In this document: positions 56,218 through 64,000 of the stretch, in pieces
Numbering within the stretch: position 1 is the first letter of the stretch
How the letters are laid out: every line of letters starts with the position of its first letter
Source: Bombyx mori
Lineage: Eukaryota; Arthropoda; Insecta; Lepidoptera; Bombycidae
Reading direction: 5' to 3'
Length of the DNA stretch: 64,000 nt
Assembly (NCBI RefSeq): GCF_030269925.1
Contig: NC_085120.1
Location: 12,675,501 to 12,739,500, forward strand
Program-made: the position numbers and the translations under genes
The notes under the pieces: generated by a model
The model's database searches: none
What the model saw: only the letters and a program-made list of their open reading frames with translations
Told to the model about the DNA's origin: nothing

Positions 56218-56247
56218 CGCTGAGTTTCTCGCCGGATCTTCTCAGCG
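56218..56247 (+). promoter_or_regulatory. 3'UTR hairpin of the LINE family
   Basis: Stem cgctgag (56218-56224) with ctcagcg (56241-56247) around a 16-nt loop, 14 nt after the ORF2 stop. In most other copies the stem is cccactgag/ctcagtggg (9 bp). The loop tctcgccggatctt is nearly invariant. It is probably an RNA element read by the reverse transcriptase. Confidence 0.6.
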
Positions 56248-56463
56248 GGTCGCGATTCCGATCCGGTAGTAGATTCATTCGCGAAGCAGCTGCTCTTGAG
56301 CTGTTAGGTCTCCTTCGGAGGCGCTCGGGTAGCTGTTAGCAAATCCCACCCCTCCTGGCTGAGCCTTTGCTCGCCCACCTGTCCTGGTGAAACTGGAAAG
56401 GCCTCCGGGCCACCAGTAATCCTTCAATCATAAAAAAAAAAAAAAAAAAAAGATTAGTTTTAT

Positions 56464-58008
56464 AATATCAAACTTAGTTTACTAAAATGTTGTGCGTCCA
56501 AACGGGTAGATTATAGAGTCCGACTCCTTGTAGTCCGTGTACCATCATGGAGCACTCATATATGCCGGTTTGAAGAGTTGGTCAGGTCTTATCCAATACA
56601 ACTGAGAATTCGCATGTCTTGCAATTGTTCGATATATCACGTTCTTGTTTCTATCGGCTCGGATGACCACTTAATATCAGATCGGCCGTCACGTCACCTG
56701 TATGTCTATCAGATACACGATCGTACCGCCAAGATCTGAGGTTTTCTTTAATAAATTTTTACCCAAACTGACAGTCCAATATCGAATTAAAATAACTATA
56801 TAGTGTTGTTGCGTAAGTAAATAAAAAATCTTGAATATTTAATAGCCAGTATTATTTCCGATATTCGCGTGGCATAGACATAATTAAAACTATTTTTTTT
56901 TCGGTTTAAGCTCGCGTTGTTTTTGTAAACTTTACAGTTCGTTCGTGTGTTCACAGACTGTCGTATTGTAGTTTGTTGTAACAGTACAAAAGTAACTGTA
57001 ACTGTATCTAATATTTAACTGGAAATAATTTAACTTTCTTCATCTGCATATGATATCTCAGTGTTTGGTCCGTTGCTTTCGGTGACCACAGCCTTGTGAA
57101 GCCTCCATCACAACCCGCCCAAACACGTTCGAAATCACCTTTTTCAGACACCCGTCGCCATGTATAATCCATGAGTACATGTGTCATGTTGATTGGACAA
57201 GCCGCGAGCAGTACAATGATAACGTTTTTGTGTCCGAAGTCGTATAGAACCCGATCGTGTTCAACAAAAACTTGTACTTGATAATTCATCCTAATGTATC
57301 TATGTTTAATGTATTTTATTGGGCGTTTTTATGGGACAAACTAAATTTGCTTTTGCCAAAATGTATTTCAAAGAAAGGCATGGTCTCTGATATTTTTCTC
57401 CTTAGGGGATGAATTTTTAAAAATCTTATTAGCTTAGCTAAGGTTCTGTTAGATATTCTTAGTGTACCTAAAAATGCAATGTAAGCTACACAGCGTAATG
57501 CAGCTTAGTTAGGTTGCCGATAGATCACGCAGTTCAATTCTAACCGCGCTCCCGGTGACACTTGCCCCAATTAATTTCAATTGTCAGTTTCAAATGTTTT
57601 AATTATTAGAATTAAATAAACTCCTTTTATAAAAAGCTTTTCTAATAAATCATCGTCACAGTTCACAATGTATTGTAATGGAAATAAACAAAGTGAAATT
57701 TTAGATTCAAATCAAAAGCCCATATCACACACAACCTTTCACAAGAAGCTGAAGATATTTAGTGTTAGAATAGAGCTTTATCGAACAGATAAACCTAATA
57801 ACCGACCTATTTTTGTCGCTAAGCAATTAGTAATGCGGTTACTGTATTTCATTGTTATTCGAATTTAACAAGAACTCATTATTTAATGTGGATAGTATCT
57901 GAGGTATTATATCAATCGTGAATCACTACAAGGATACAACAAGGATACCGGGTCTCCACCTAAATTATGATTCGATCCATTTAAATCACAAAACAAGTGA
58001 AGTACGGT
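56464..58008. other. anonymous DNA with one unassigned frame
   Basis: A 93-codon minus frame at 57008-57289 has protein-like composition but no domain I recognise. A plus frame of 66 codons at 57668-57868 is equally unassigned. A very degenerate Bm1-like trace (tgccggtttgaagagttgg, gatgaccacttaatatcaga) lies at 56565-56690. Confidence 0.35.
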
Positions 58009-58404
58009 GCGGAGGGACTTCGGTTCCCTCTGTATTTTGTACCGTATGTTCCATGGGGAGTGCCCTGAGGAGTTGTTCGAGATGATACCGGCATCTCGTT
58101 TTTACCATCGCACCGCCCGCCACCGGAGTAGAGTTCATCCATACTACCTGGAGCCACTGCGGTCACCCACAGTGCGTTGCCAGAGATCTTTTTTGCCACG
58201 TATCATCCGGCTATGGAATGCGGTGTTTCCTGAGCGCTATAACATGTCCTTCTTCAAACGAGGCTTGTGGAGAGTATTAAGCGGTAGGCAGCGGCTTGGC
58301 TCTGCCCCTGGCATTGCTGAAGTCCATGGGCGACGGTAACCACTCACCATCAGGTGGGCCGTATGCTCGTCTGCCTACAAGGGCAATAAAAAAAAAAAAA
58401 AAAA
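58009..58404 (+). pseudogene. BMC1-like LINE 3' end with reverse transcriptase C-terminus
   Basis: A 5'-truncated plus-strand copy from tgcggagggacttcggttcc to a 17-nt poly(A). The frame at 58007-58339 covers the last ~110 residues of the reverse transcriptase (FGSLCILYRMFHGE, RSFLPRIIRLWN), with four codons missing relative to the long copy (WNELPSTVFPE becomes WNAVFPE). It is otherwise ~95% identical by eye, so a young insertion. Confidence 0.92.
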
Positions 58405-58765
58405 CGCTTAGGAGGAAAAATCAACATGATATTGACAGATCCTTAAGAAGTTTTATTCCGGTATTTGCTACTGAAGCAATGTCTGGACGAAACGAGTCTC
58501 AATAATTAACTAATTCTGTTAAAATTTCTTATAAGAACGAACCGTTGGATCGGTCAGATAACTAAATCTAGCGTTTTTGTTGGGGAGGTATTCGCGAGCA
58601 GCGCAAACAATCACGCTATGCGCGTCGGAGACACAGAAGGCGCGAGTAACAAAAACATCCTAGGAATACCATCAGTGAATGAAACACAAGAATATGTTTT
58701 AAAGTCGTGTTTTAAATCAAAGTTTTAGCTTTTTCAACTTTTATAGGTGCATAGTTTTATTCAAA

Positions 58766-59192
58766 ACTAGCCGGCCCGCTCCGGTTCAACAAAAATTTCA
58801 ACGATATTTGACGTTGTTTTATTTTTTTAAATAACAGAACTCTTGTTACGGTATAACTATAATAGTTAGATATAATATGCTGTCGCGACACTTTTTGTAA
58901 ATGATAATGTGTACTACAAAGTCGTAGTACATTATTTTATTCTATCATCAATAGTTTTCGCAGGGCATGCGATTTAAAGAATATTTTAGGTAATTTTTTT
59001 ACACCTTGGGTTACATTATTGGAGTTTTGGTAAGGATCCCTAATTTTTTCGAAAAAAGATTGTAGCCTATGTCACTCGGGAATAGTGTAGCTTCTAAATA
59101 GTGAAAGATTTTTTCAAATCGGTTCAGTAGTTTCGGAGCCTATTCAATACAAACAAACAACAAATTTTTCCTCTGTATAATATTATTATAGA
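58766..59192 (-). mobile_element. non-autonomous Helitron
   Basis: ACTAG at 58766-58770 followed by ccggcccgctccgg (3' hairpin in element sense) and ending tataatattattataga. The interior matches the 13.3-kb copy in reverse (gtcgcgacactttttgtaa, cgtagtacattattttat). Confidence 0.8.
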
Positions 59193-59758
59193 AATATAAT
59201 TTGACTTTGTTTTCTGTTAATTTCTACGTTAAGTTTTAATTTTAGTCATCGGTATTTGTTGACAAGTTATGTGTCAAATGGCCGTTAATATGCCAAAAAC
59301 CATCTGATAACCAATCAAATTGATTCTTCAACCTCATATCTCAATGTGGGTGACGGTATGCAGATGTCCATTGGCTCTTCGGTAGCCACAAACACAATGA
59401 AATTTGTAAAAGAAAATATCGTTGTTACTAGGATCTCAGCAATAATAAGGAGTTGTAGATGAAACATTCTAAATCTAGGAGGTATTGTATATTTAAGCAT
59501 TCCTCAAACCTTATTTAGTATTAGTAAGTACTAAATCATTGAAGAATGTGAACAACTTAATTTTAGAATTTAATGGTTACCCTACATTCATACATATTTC
59601 AGTAAACTAACAATACAATATAAATCATATTGAAACAGACGCTGAATGCATTGTATGTGATTCAACCCGATCGGGTAAATGATAATTTTTTGTTTTATTA
59701 ACGACTCGGCCGACCATTTTACTGTTTTTAGCAGTAACTACTTTATTTTAAAATTGTA
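59193..59758. other. anonymous DNA with a Bm1-like scrap
   Basis: 59329-59392 (cctcatatctcaatgtggg, gcagatgtccattggctc) is a very degenerate Bm1 piece. Nothing else recognised. Confidence 0.4.
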
Positions 59759-59939
59759 ATTTTTTTTCCTACCTATGCTGATAGCTTTGAAGCTTCTTCT
59801 TGAAGTGCAGGTGAGCTCACGGGGCTCAAGCCGGTAGTGTTGCTGACACTTGTCCTAGCAAGAGCAGTGCTTCGCAGAATCTACCGCTGGATCGGAAACG
59901 CGAACCACTTCGAAGATCCGGCGAGAAACTCAGTGGGCT
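59759..59939 (-). mobile_element. jockey-type LINE 3' end with TSD
   Basis: Poly(T) then cctacctatgctgatagc, gcaagagcagtgcttcgc and the hairpin, ending cagtgggct. The 8-bp repeat aaattgta flanks it (59751-59758 and 59940-59947). The 5' truncation lies at the outer edge of the hairpin. Confidence 0.85.
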
Positions 59940-59947
59940 AAATTGTA

Positions 59948-61425
59948 GCTATCTACGAACAGAATTCACTTCCCATCCTAAGGACTGCAATCTCTACCGC
60001 AATAAATAAAACTATGAGTTACAATCACTACACTCCTAGTCCGGGCGTAACATATTACATTACCGTGTTTCTGTGATATACATTACAACGTCCAAATTAT
60101 TACAAATGGACCACGTGTTTAGAATGAGAAGCAGAGCGGCATTCCACAGGCCGTCGGGTTCACAGGTGAAAATAAATATTCAATTGCTTAAGAAAATAAA
60201 TAAATAAAATGATTATTGAGCACGAATAACGAGCATCGGAAGCGGAGTGAGCGATGGATTCGCTCCCAGTGTTGGACGCGGGCCCGGCCGTGACGGATAG
60301 CCCCCGCAGCTCAAAAGCGCATGTTATGAAATACATTTTATTTATTACGTAGAATTTTAATTAATCGATATTCCACTAGCATAATTTCCGTTCAGTCGAT
60401 CGACTTGTCAGTTTTTTTCAATAACGTCTAAATTGAGTAACAAAAAAAAAAAAAAAACTAAACAAACTCGTTGTGACAAACGCCTTCCAATTAGGATCGC
60501 AGAATTTATAAGAGTTAAATATATGTTGAGAGCGAAGGAGGCTAAATTTAAAAACAATAGCCCCGGCCCGCGAGAGCAACAGCCTCGCTACGAGCCATAT
60601 AAGGAATTAATCGTCGCCTCCACCGAGCGTTCTTCGAAAACGGTTATCTACGCGGCAATCTCGGAGAAATAAAGCAAAAAATGTGGTCACAGTGCTCGTA
60701 AATAAAATTAAGGTTACATGGTAACAAAAAATTAGGGAATTCGCTCACATTTATGGCCTATGGCATATCTGCAAGCATAGCTTCAAGAGACTAGGGTTCG
60801 TTCATTGATGGATAAGATTGAAACAACACAACATGCTTGGGTCAATTAATTTTTAAGTTATCGTTTTTTGAATGTTATACTTGTATCTCAAAAAGGAGTT
60901 CTCAATGTGATTTCTGGTTTTGCGCAGAGATTTGAGTCAACAGCTCAGCGTGTCGCCAGCGCCTACGCACTCTGAAGAGCACTAAAGAAACAAGGTCCAT
61001 ATAATAATTACCAAGAATAAATTCGCGAGGTTTTTATGTTTTGACATTAACATCCCCATGGGCTCAATTTTATTGCGAATTAACATTACAAAAAAGCGAA
61101 TGTTTTAAATTGATATTTTTTTTAACAACTAGGCTGCCATAACCTTTAAAGAGGTTTTGCAAGAACAATACGTGTTCACGTCTCATAGTCATTGACAAAA
61201 ACACATCTTTCTGCTTGTTTATGTTACAGTTTTATTGAACATCGGGCAATTATTTTAAATGTTACTGCATCGACTGTACCGACGGCTTTAATATTCAATT
61301 CAATCGAATAGTTGCGTTGAGTGTGTATGTATCGATATACATATATTGTTGCATTGAGATCTCGAGGGAGAAAAATATGCGCATGAATTAAAATGGAATG
61401 TTTTGTTCAAATTACATACAGCCCG
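59948..61425. other. anonymous DNA
   Basis: A CpG-richer patch at 60225-60320 (gacgcgggcccggccgtgac). A 79-codon plus frame at 60433-60672 starts in an A-run and is lysine-rich with no domain. Nothing supported. Confidence 0.35.
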
Positions 61426-61560
61426 CTTGCAAGTCAGTGGTCACTGTCAGCTTTCAAAGCCAAGTTAAACCACTAAACCTAAGTTATTTCAAACCTCATT
61501 TGAAGAAGGACGTATCATACTCGAGAAACACCGCGGTGGAAAGTTTAAATACAAAACTCA
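61426..61560 (-). mobile_element. BMC1-like LINE 3' fragment (degenerate)
   Basis: cctcatttgaagaaggacgt, catactcgagaaacaccg and cggtggaaag follow the BMC1-like tail (caagcctcgtttgaagaagg, ctcgggaaacaccgtggagg) with many changes. Confidence 0.6.
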
Positions 61561-61659
61561 ATGGTCTGTTGCGAAATTTATTTCTGGTTCATATCGTGCT
61601 TAGAGGTAGTGGTCGTTTCAAACAATTCTACGCTGTGAGCTGTTCACCAGCTCACATTT

Positions 61660-61732
61660 CCTGGTGGTAGGGAATTTTGTGAACCCGGACGGGTATCAGA
61701 ATCCTGCCTTTTGCCCCCGCGAATAAGTCATT
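61660..61732 (+). mobile_element. Bm1 SINE 5' body fragment (degenerate)
   Basis: cctggtggtagggaattttg to cctgccttttgcccccgcg, cut off by the opposite-strand Bm1 that starts at 61738. Confidence 0.65.
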
Positions 61733-61737
61733 CCAGA

Positions 61738-61936
61738 TTTTTTTTTATTGCTTAGATGGGTGGTTATCGGAGCCCATAGACATCTATCTTGAGATATAGG
61801 TTCTAAGATCTCAGTACAGCTACAACGGCTGCCCCACCCTTCAAGCCGAAACGCATTACGGCTTCACGGCAGAAATAGGCAGGATAGTGGTACCTACCCG
61901 TGCGGACTCACAAGAAGTCCTACCACCAGTAAAGGT
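61738..61936 (-). mobile_element. Bm1 SINE with internal deletion
   Basis: Poly(T), attgcttagatgggtgg, then a deletion into ttatcggagcccatagac, through to gtcctaccaccagtaaag. Confidence 0.9.
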
Positions 61937-61993
61937 GAAGCAGCCGTTACAGAATACAATTGAATTCGACCTCATCAAGTTAAGTGGCGACAT

Positions 61994-62415
61994 CTATATA
62001 TTAATACGTGAAACAAAAACTTTGTATCCCTTTTTACGAAAATTGCGCCGACGGAGGAGTATGAAGATTTCCACACTTATAGAGAATATAGAGAAGAAGT
62101 GCACAACGGTAATTAATATTTGTGAAAATAATGCTTAAAAGATACATTAAATCAATAAAGAAAACATTACACACACTACATACCATGTATTTGACGCAAA
62201 CACGCATGCATACTATTTATTGTCAAACTTTTGTTCTTGACGTCTGTTGTCAAATTGAGAATAGATTAAATATTGTTTGTCTTTGTTAATATTTTTTATA
62301 GTGTAGTCTTGGCGAAATTTGTGATTATAGAAGTATAAAATACAATCATATTAGTGTACAAACTTACAATTCCAATTAATTATAGTCGAATTTCGAGTAC
62401 TGCGTGACCTCTAGT
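61994..62415 (+). mobile_element. non-autonomous Helitron, complete
   Basis: Begins TCTATATATTAATACGTGAA after A and ends gcgtgacctCTAGT before T, fitting insertion between A and T. It includes tatagagaatatagagaaga and tcaaattgagaatagatta, shared in reverse with the 38.1-kb copy. The 83-codon plus frame at 61887-62138 straddles its start and is not a gene. Confidence 0.8.
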
Positions 62416-62418
62416 TCA

Positions 62419-62500
62419 TAATGTTATATGTCTATGGATTTTGGTAACAACATAACATCAGGTGACCGTGAGTTCACTCAGCTACTTACGTAATAAAAAA
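62419..62500 (+). mobile_element. Bm1 SINE 3' end (degenerate)
   Basis: atgtctatggattttggtaa, aacatcaggtgaccgtgag and cttacgtaataaaaaa are the last ~80 bp of Bm1. It lies right behind the Helitron, which may have inserted into it. Confidence 0.65.
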
Positions 62501-62806
62501 TGCACTTCTTATTTAAATGATGATCATTTATTAAGCCACATTGATAGACGAGGTTTCAGTGCGCATCGTCAGGAGGAAGCCTCAGAAAAAAAAGCTCTGG
62601 AGCAGCCTTCCCGCAGAGAGCTTCCCGTAGACACTCGTAATTATCAAGCATCTAATTGATCTGCGATCGTCGCATCTGTTTTATTGATCTAGTTATGATC
62701 GCACACGCTAAGACTGATTTAATGATTTTGTGTTTGAAATTATGTAGTTGCAAATACAATTCAAATTCCAATTGATCTTTTTCAATATCACATGATAATA
62801 TAAGCT
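62501..62806. other. anonymous DNA
   Basis: A 65-codon frame at 62462-62659 is unassigned. Nothing else seen. Confidence 0.35.
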
Positions 62807-62807
62807 T

Positions 62808-63160
62808 TTTTTCTTACCTATTCGATGGTAGCCTAAGAGGCTATACCAGCTACGCCCGGTAGGTGAGCTCACGGGCTCAACTTGAGAGAATTTAACACTA
62901 GCCCTAGCAAGGGCAGTGCTTCGCAGAATCTACGACTGGACCAGAAGCGCGAGACACTGAGAAGATCCGGCGAGGAACTCAGCGGGCTGTGTCTATGGGT
63001 TAATTCGCTCGTCGAACTCTTCGTTGTGATCGATGAGTTCGCCAAAGACGGTGACAACCGGTGCTTGAGGATCCTAAAAGCACCGAGAGTGAATCCGAGG
63101 ATCCGACAAGACATGTTTCGGGCGATGGCGGCTTTGCGTTGCCCCGTCACGGTCGGATAA
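62808..63160 (-). mobile_element. jockey-type LINE 3' fragment
   Basis: Poly(T), gatggtagcctaagaggcta, and a hairpin whose stem in RNA sense reads cgctgag/ctcagtg (one G-U pair), then ~190 bp reaching into the ORF2 C-terminus. The two overlapping frames at 62869-63160 are the tail and its shadow. Confidence 0.8.
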
Positions 63161-63569
63161 GATTTTAAGTGTGTTCACTGTTTTATAACACCTACCTACC
63201 TACTTTAAACACTCGAGATTACACCGCAGACTATGAAAATCATGATGTAGACACTCATCAACCTTGGGACACGAAATCAATTTCAGTTGTATTATGTACA
63301 AATTCCCCACCCCCCTTTAAAACCGGAAGGCAGAACTATTTCCGCGGTTAAAATAGACAAAATGGCGGTGCCTATCCCAGCTTTCCGTGACCAGAAACTA
63401 CGCAATTTTTAGTGATTGATTTCGTGAGAACCTAACCTACCTAACGTGAGAACATGGAGATTACAAAAGAATGTTTTGCTTGAAACTATGATTTGTTGAT
63501 GCTCCTTCACACTGCAAATATAGATTGTTTTTCGTATTTAATAATAGACTACGGGTTGTAATTAGAAAA
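63161..63569. other. anonymous DNA
   Basis: Nothing recognised. Confidence 0.4.
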
Positions 63570-63815
63570 TTTACTGGTGGTAGCGCGTTTTGTGAGCTGT
63601 TACGGGTCTACGCCACCACCGGCCTGTTTCAGTCGCGAAGTCACACGTTCCAGTGTGAAGGGTGGGGCAGCCGACAACAGGGAGCAGACAACTATACTGA
63701 CTTGTTCACGTCTCAAGGCGGGTGCTGGCGTTGAGGTCGTGAGGTTAATGTACTTCGGTGGCCATTGGACATGAGTCGCGCCCTGAGCTTGTTCATCATT
63801 CTATGCAATCAATAA
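63570..63815 (+). mobile_element. Bm1-related SINE (diverged)
   Basis: ttactggtggtagcgcgttt, gtgtgaagggtggggcagcc, cgtctcaaggcgggtgctgg and ctatgcaatcaataaa keep the Bm1 order but with ~25% change and a ~13-bp insertion. It is either an old copy or a separate subfamily. Confidence 0.7.
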
Positions 63816-64000
63816 ATTTAACAAAAATATTGACACACAATTTCATGAATATCGGTGAATGAGGTCTTTTAATTATTCAACTTAAATTTTATTGTTTTCA
63901 ACTTCCAGCTTCTCAGTAATTATACATTTCAAAATACTTAATGTATCTTTGGTAATTTGTTACTCCGATTCCTGTCAATGATAGAATCAACAAATTCTAA

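Larger units (their letters stand above)
51294..56450 (+). mobile_element. full-length jockey-type non-LTR retrotransposon
   Basis: A 5.16-kb LINE with a 5'UTR containing tandem repeats, a gag-like ORF1, an endonuclease-reverse transcriptase ORF2, a 247-bp 3'UTR and a 19-20 nt poly(A). It is flanked by the perfect 13-bp repeat agattagttttat (51281-51293 and 56451-56463). Both ORFs are open and carry all expected motifs. Intact frames, a perfect duplication and a clean poly(A) mark a young, possibly active insertion. Its GC-rich, CpG-rich composition contrasts sharply with the AT-rich flanks. Related 3' tails are scattered through the window. Confidence 0.95.

Noticed and set aside
60433..60672. 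79-codon Lys-rich frame as a small gene
   Set aside because: It starts in a poly(A) run and lacks a domain or supporting context.
1..64000. CRISPR array, operon-like gene clusters or bacterial signals
   Set aside because: No regularly spaced repeats with unique spacers. Base composition and element content are those of an insect nuclear genome.

Overview
The window looks like AT-rich, repeat-dense lepidopteran nuclear DNA, most probably a silkworm (Bombyx mori or a close relative). The main evidence is about twenty copies of a tRNA-derived SINE whose body and length (about 435 bp for the copy at 9.66-10.09 kb) match Bm1. Several copies of a BMC1-like LINE tail are also present, with a mariner/maT transposase and Helitron ends of the kind common in moths. 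I found no host protein-coding gene, rRNA, functional tRNA or CRISPR array that I can support. Nearly everything recognisable is a transposable element or a piece of one.

Layout. 0-6.7 kb: Bm1 copies, two truncated RTE-type LINE tails, Helitrons, LINE tails with a conserved hairpin, and a 130-bp-arm foldback. 7.3-16.6 kb: a family of elements ending in a GGAACGAAGTTCC palindrome, a third RTE tail, a full-length Bm1, Helitrons and a BMC1-like tail. 16.8-20 kb: a microsatellite, a broken reverse transcriptase fragment and short LINE tails. 21.84-25.5 kb: a long BMC1-like LINE on the minus strand with an open endonuclease-reverse transcriptase frame. 25.9-37 kb: largely anonymous AT-rich DNA with Helitrons and scattered SINE/LINE tails. 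38.1-39.6 kb: a Helitron remnant next to a mariner (DD37D, maT-like) transposase with two inactivating lesions. 40-51 kb: anonymous DNA with Bm1, LINE tails and one short CpG-rich island. 51.29-56.45 kb: a full-length jockey-type LINE on the plus strand with two intact ORFs, a poly(A) tail and a perfect 13-bp target-site duplication. 56.5-64 kb: a truncated BMC1-like copy, Helitrons and Bm1 copies.

How the parts relate. The two autonomous LINE types explain most small fragments: each fragment is a 5'-truncated copy of one of their 3' ends. Bm1 and the Helitrons are non-autonomous and depend on enzymes encoded elsewhere. The strongest unexplained signal is a small hairpin just after the jockey-type ORF2 stop codon. 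It is conserved across some fourteen copies, shows a base-pair covariation (A-U, G-C and a G-U intermediate), and coincides with the 5' truncation point of about six insertions, three of them bounded by target-site duplications. That fits an RNA structure that the element's reverse transcriptase recognises or stalls on. Assignments to named families rest on remembered consensus features, not on a database search.
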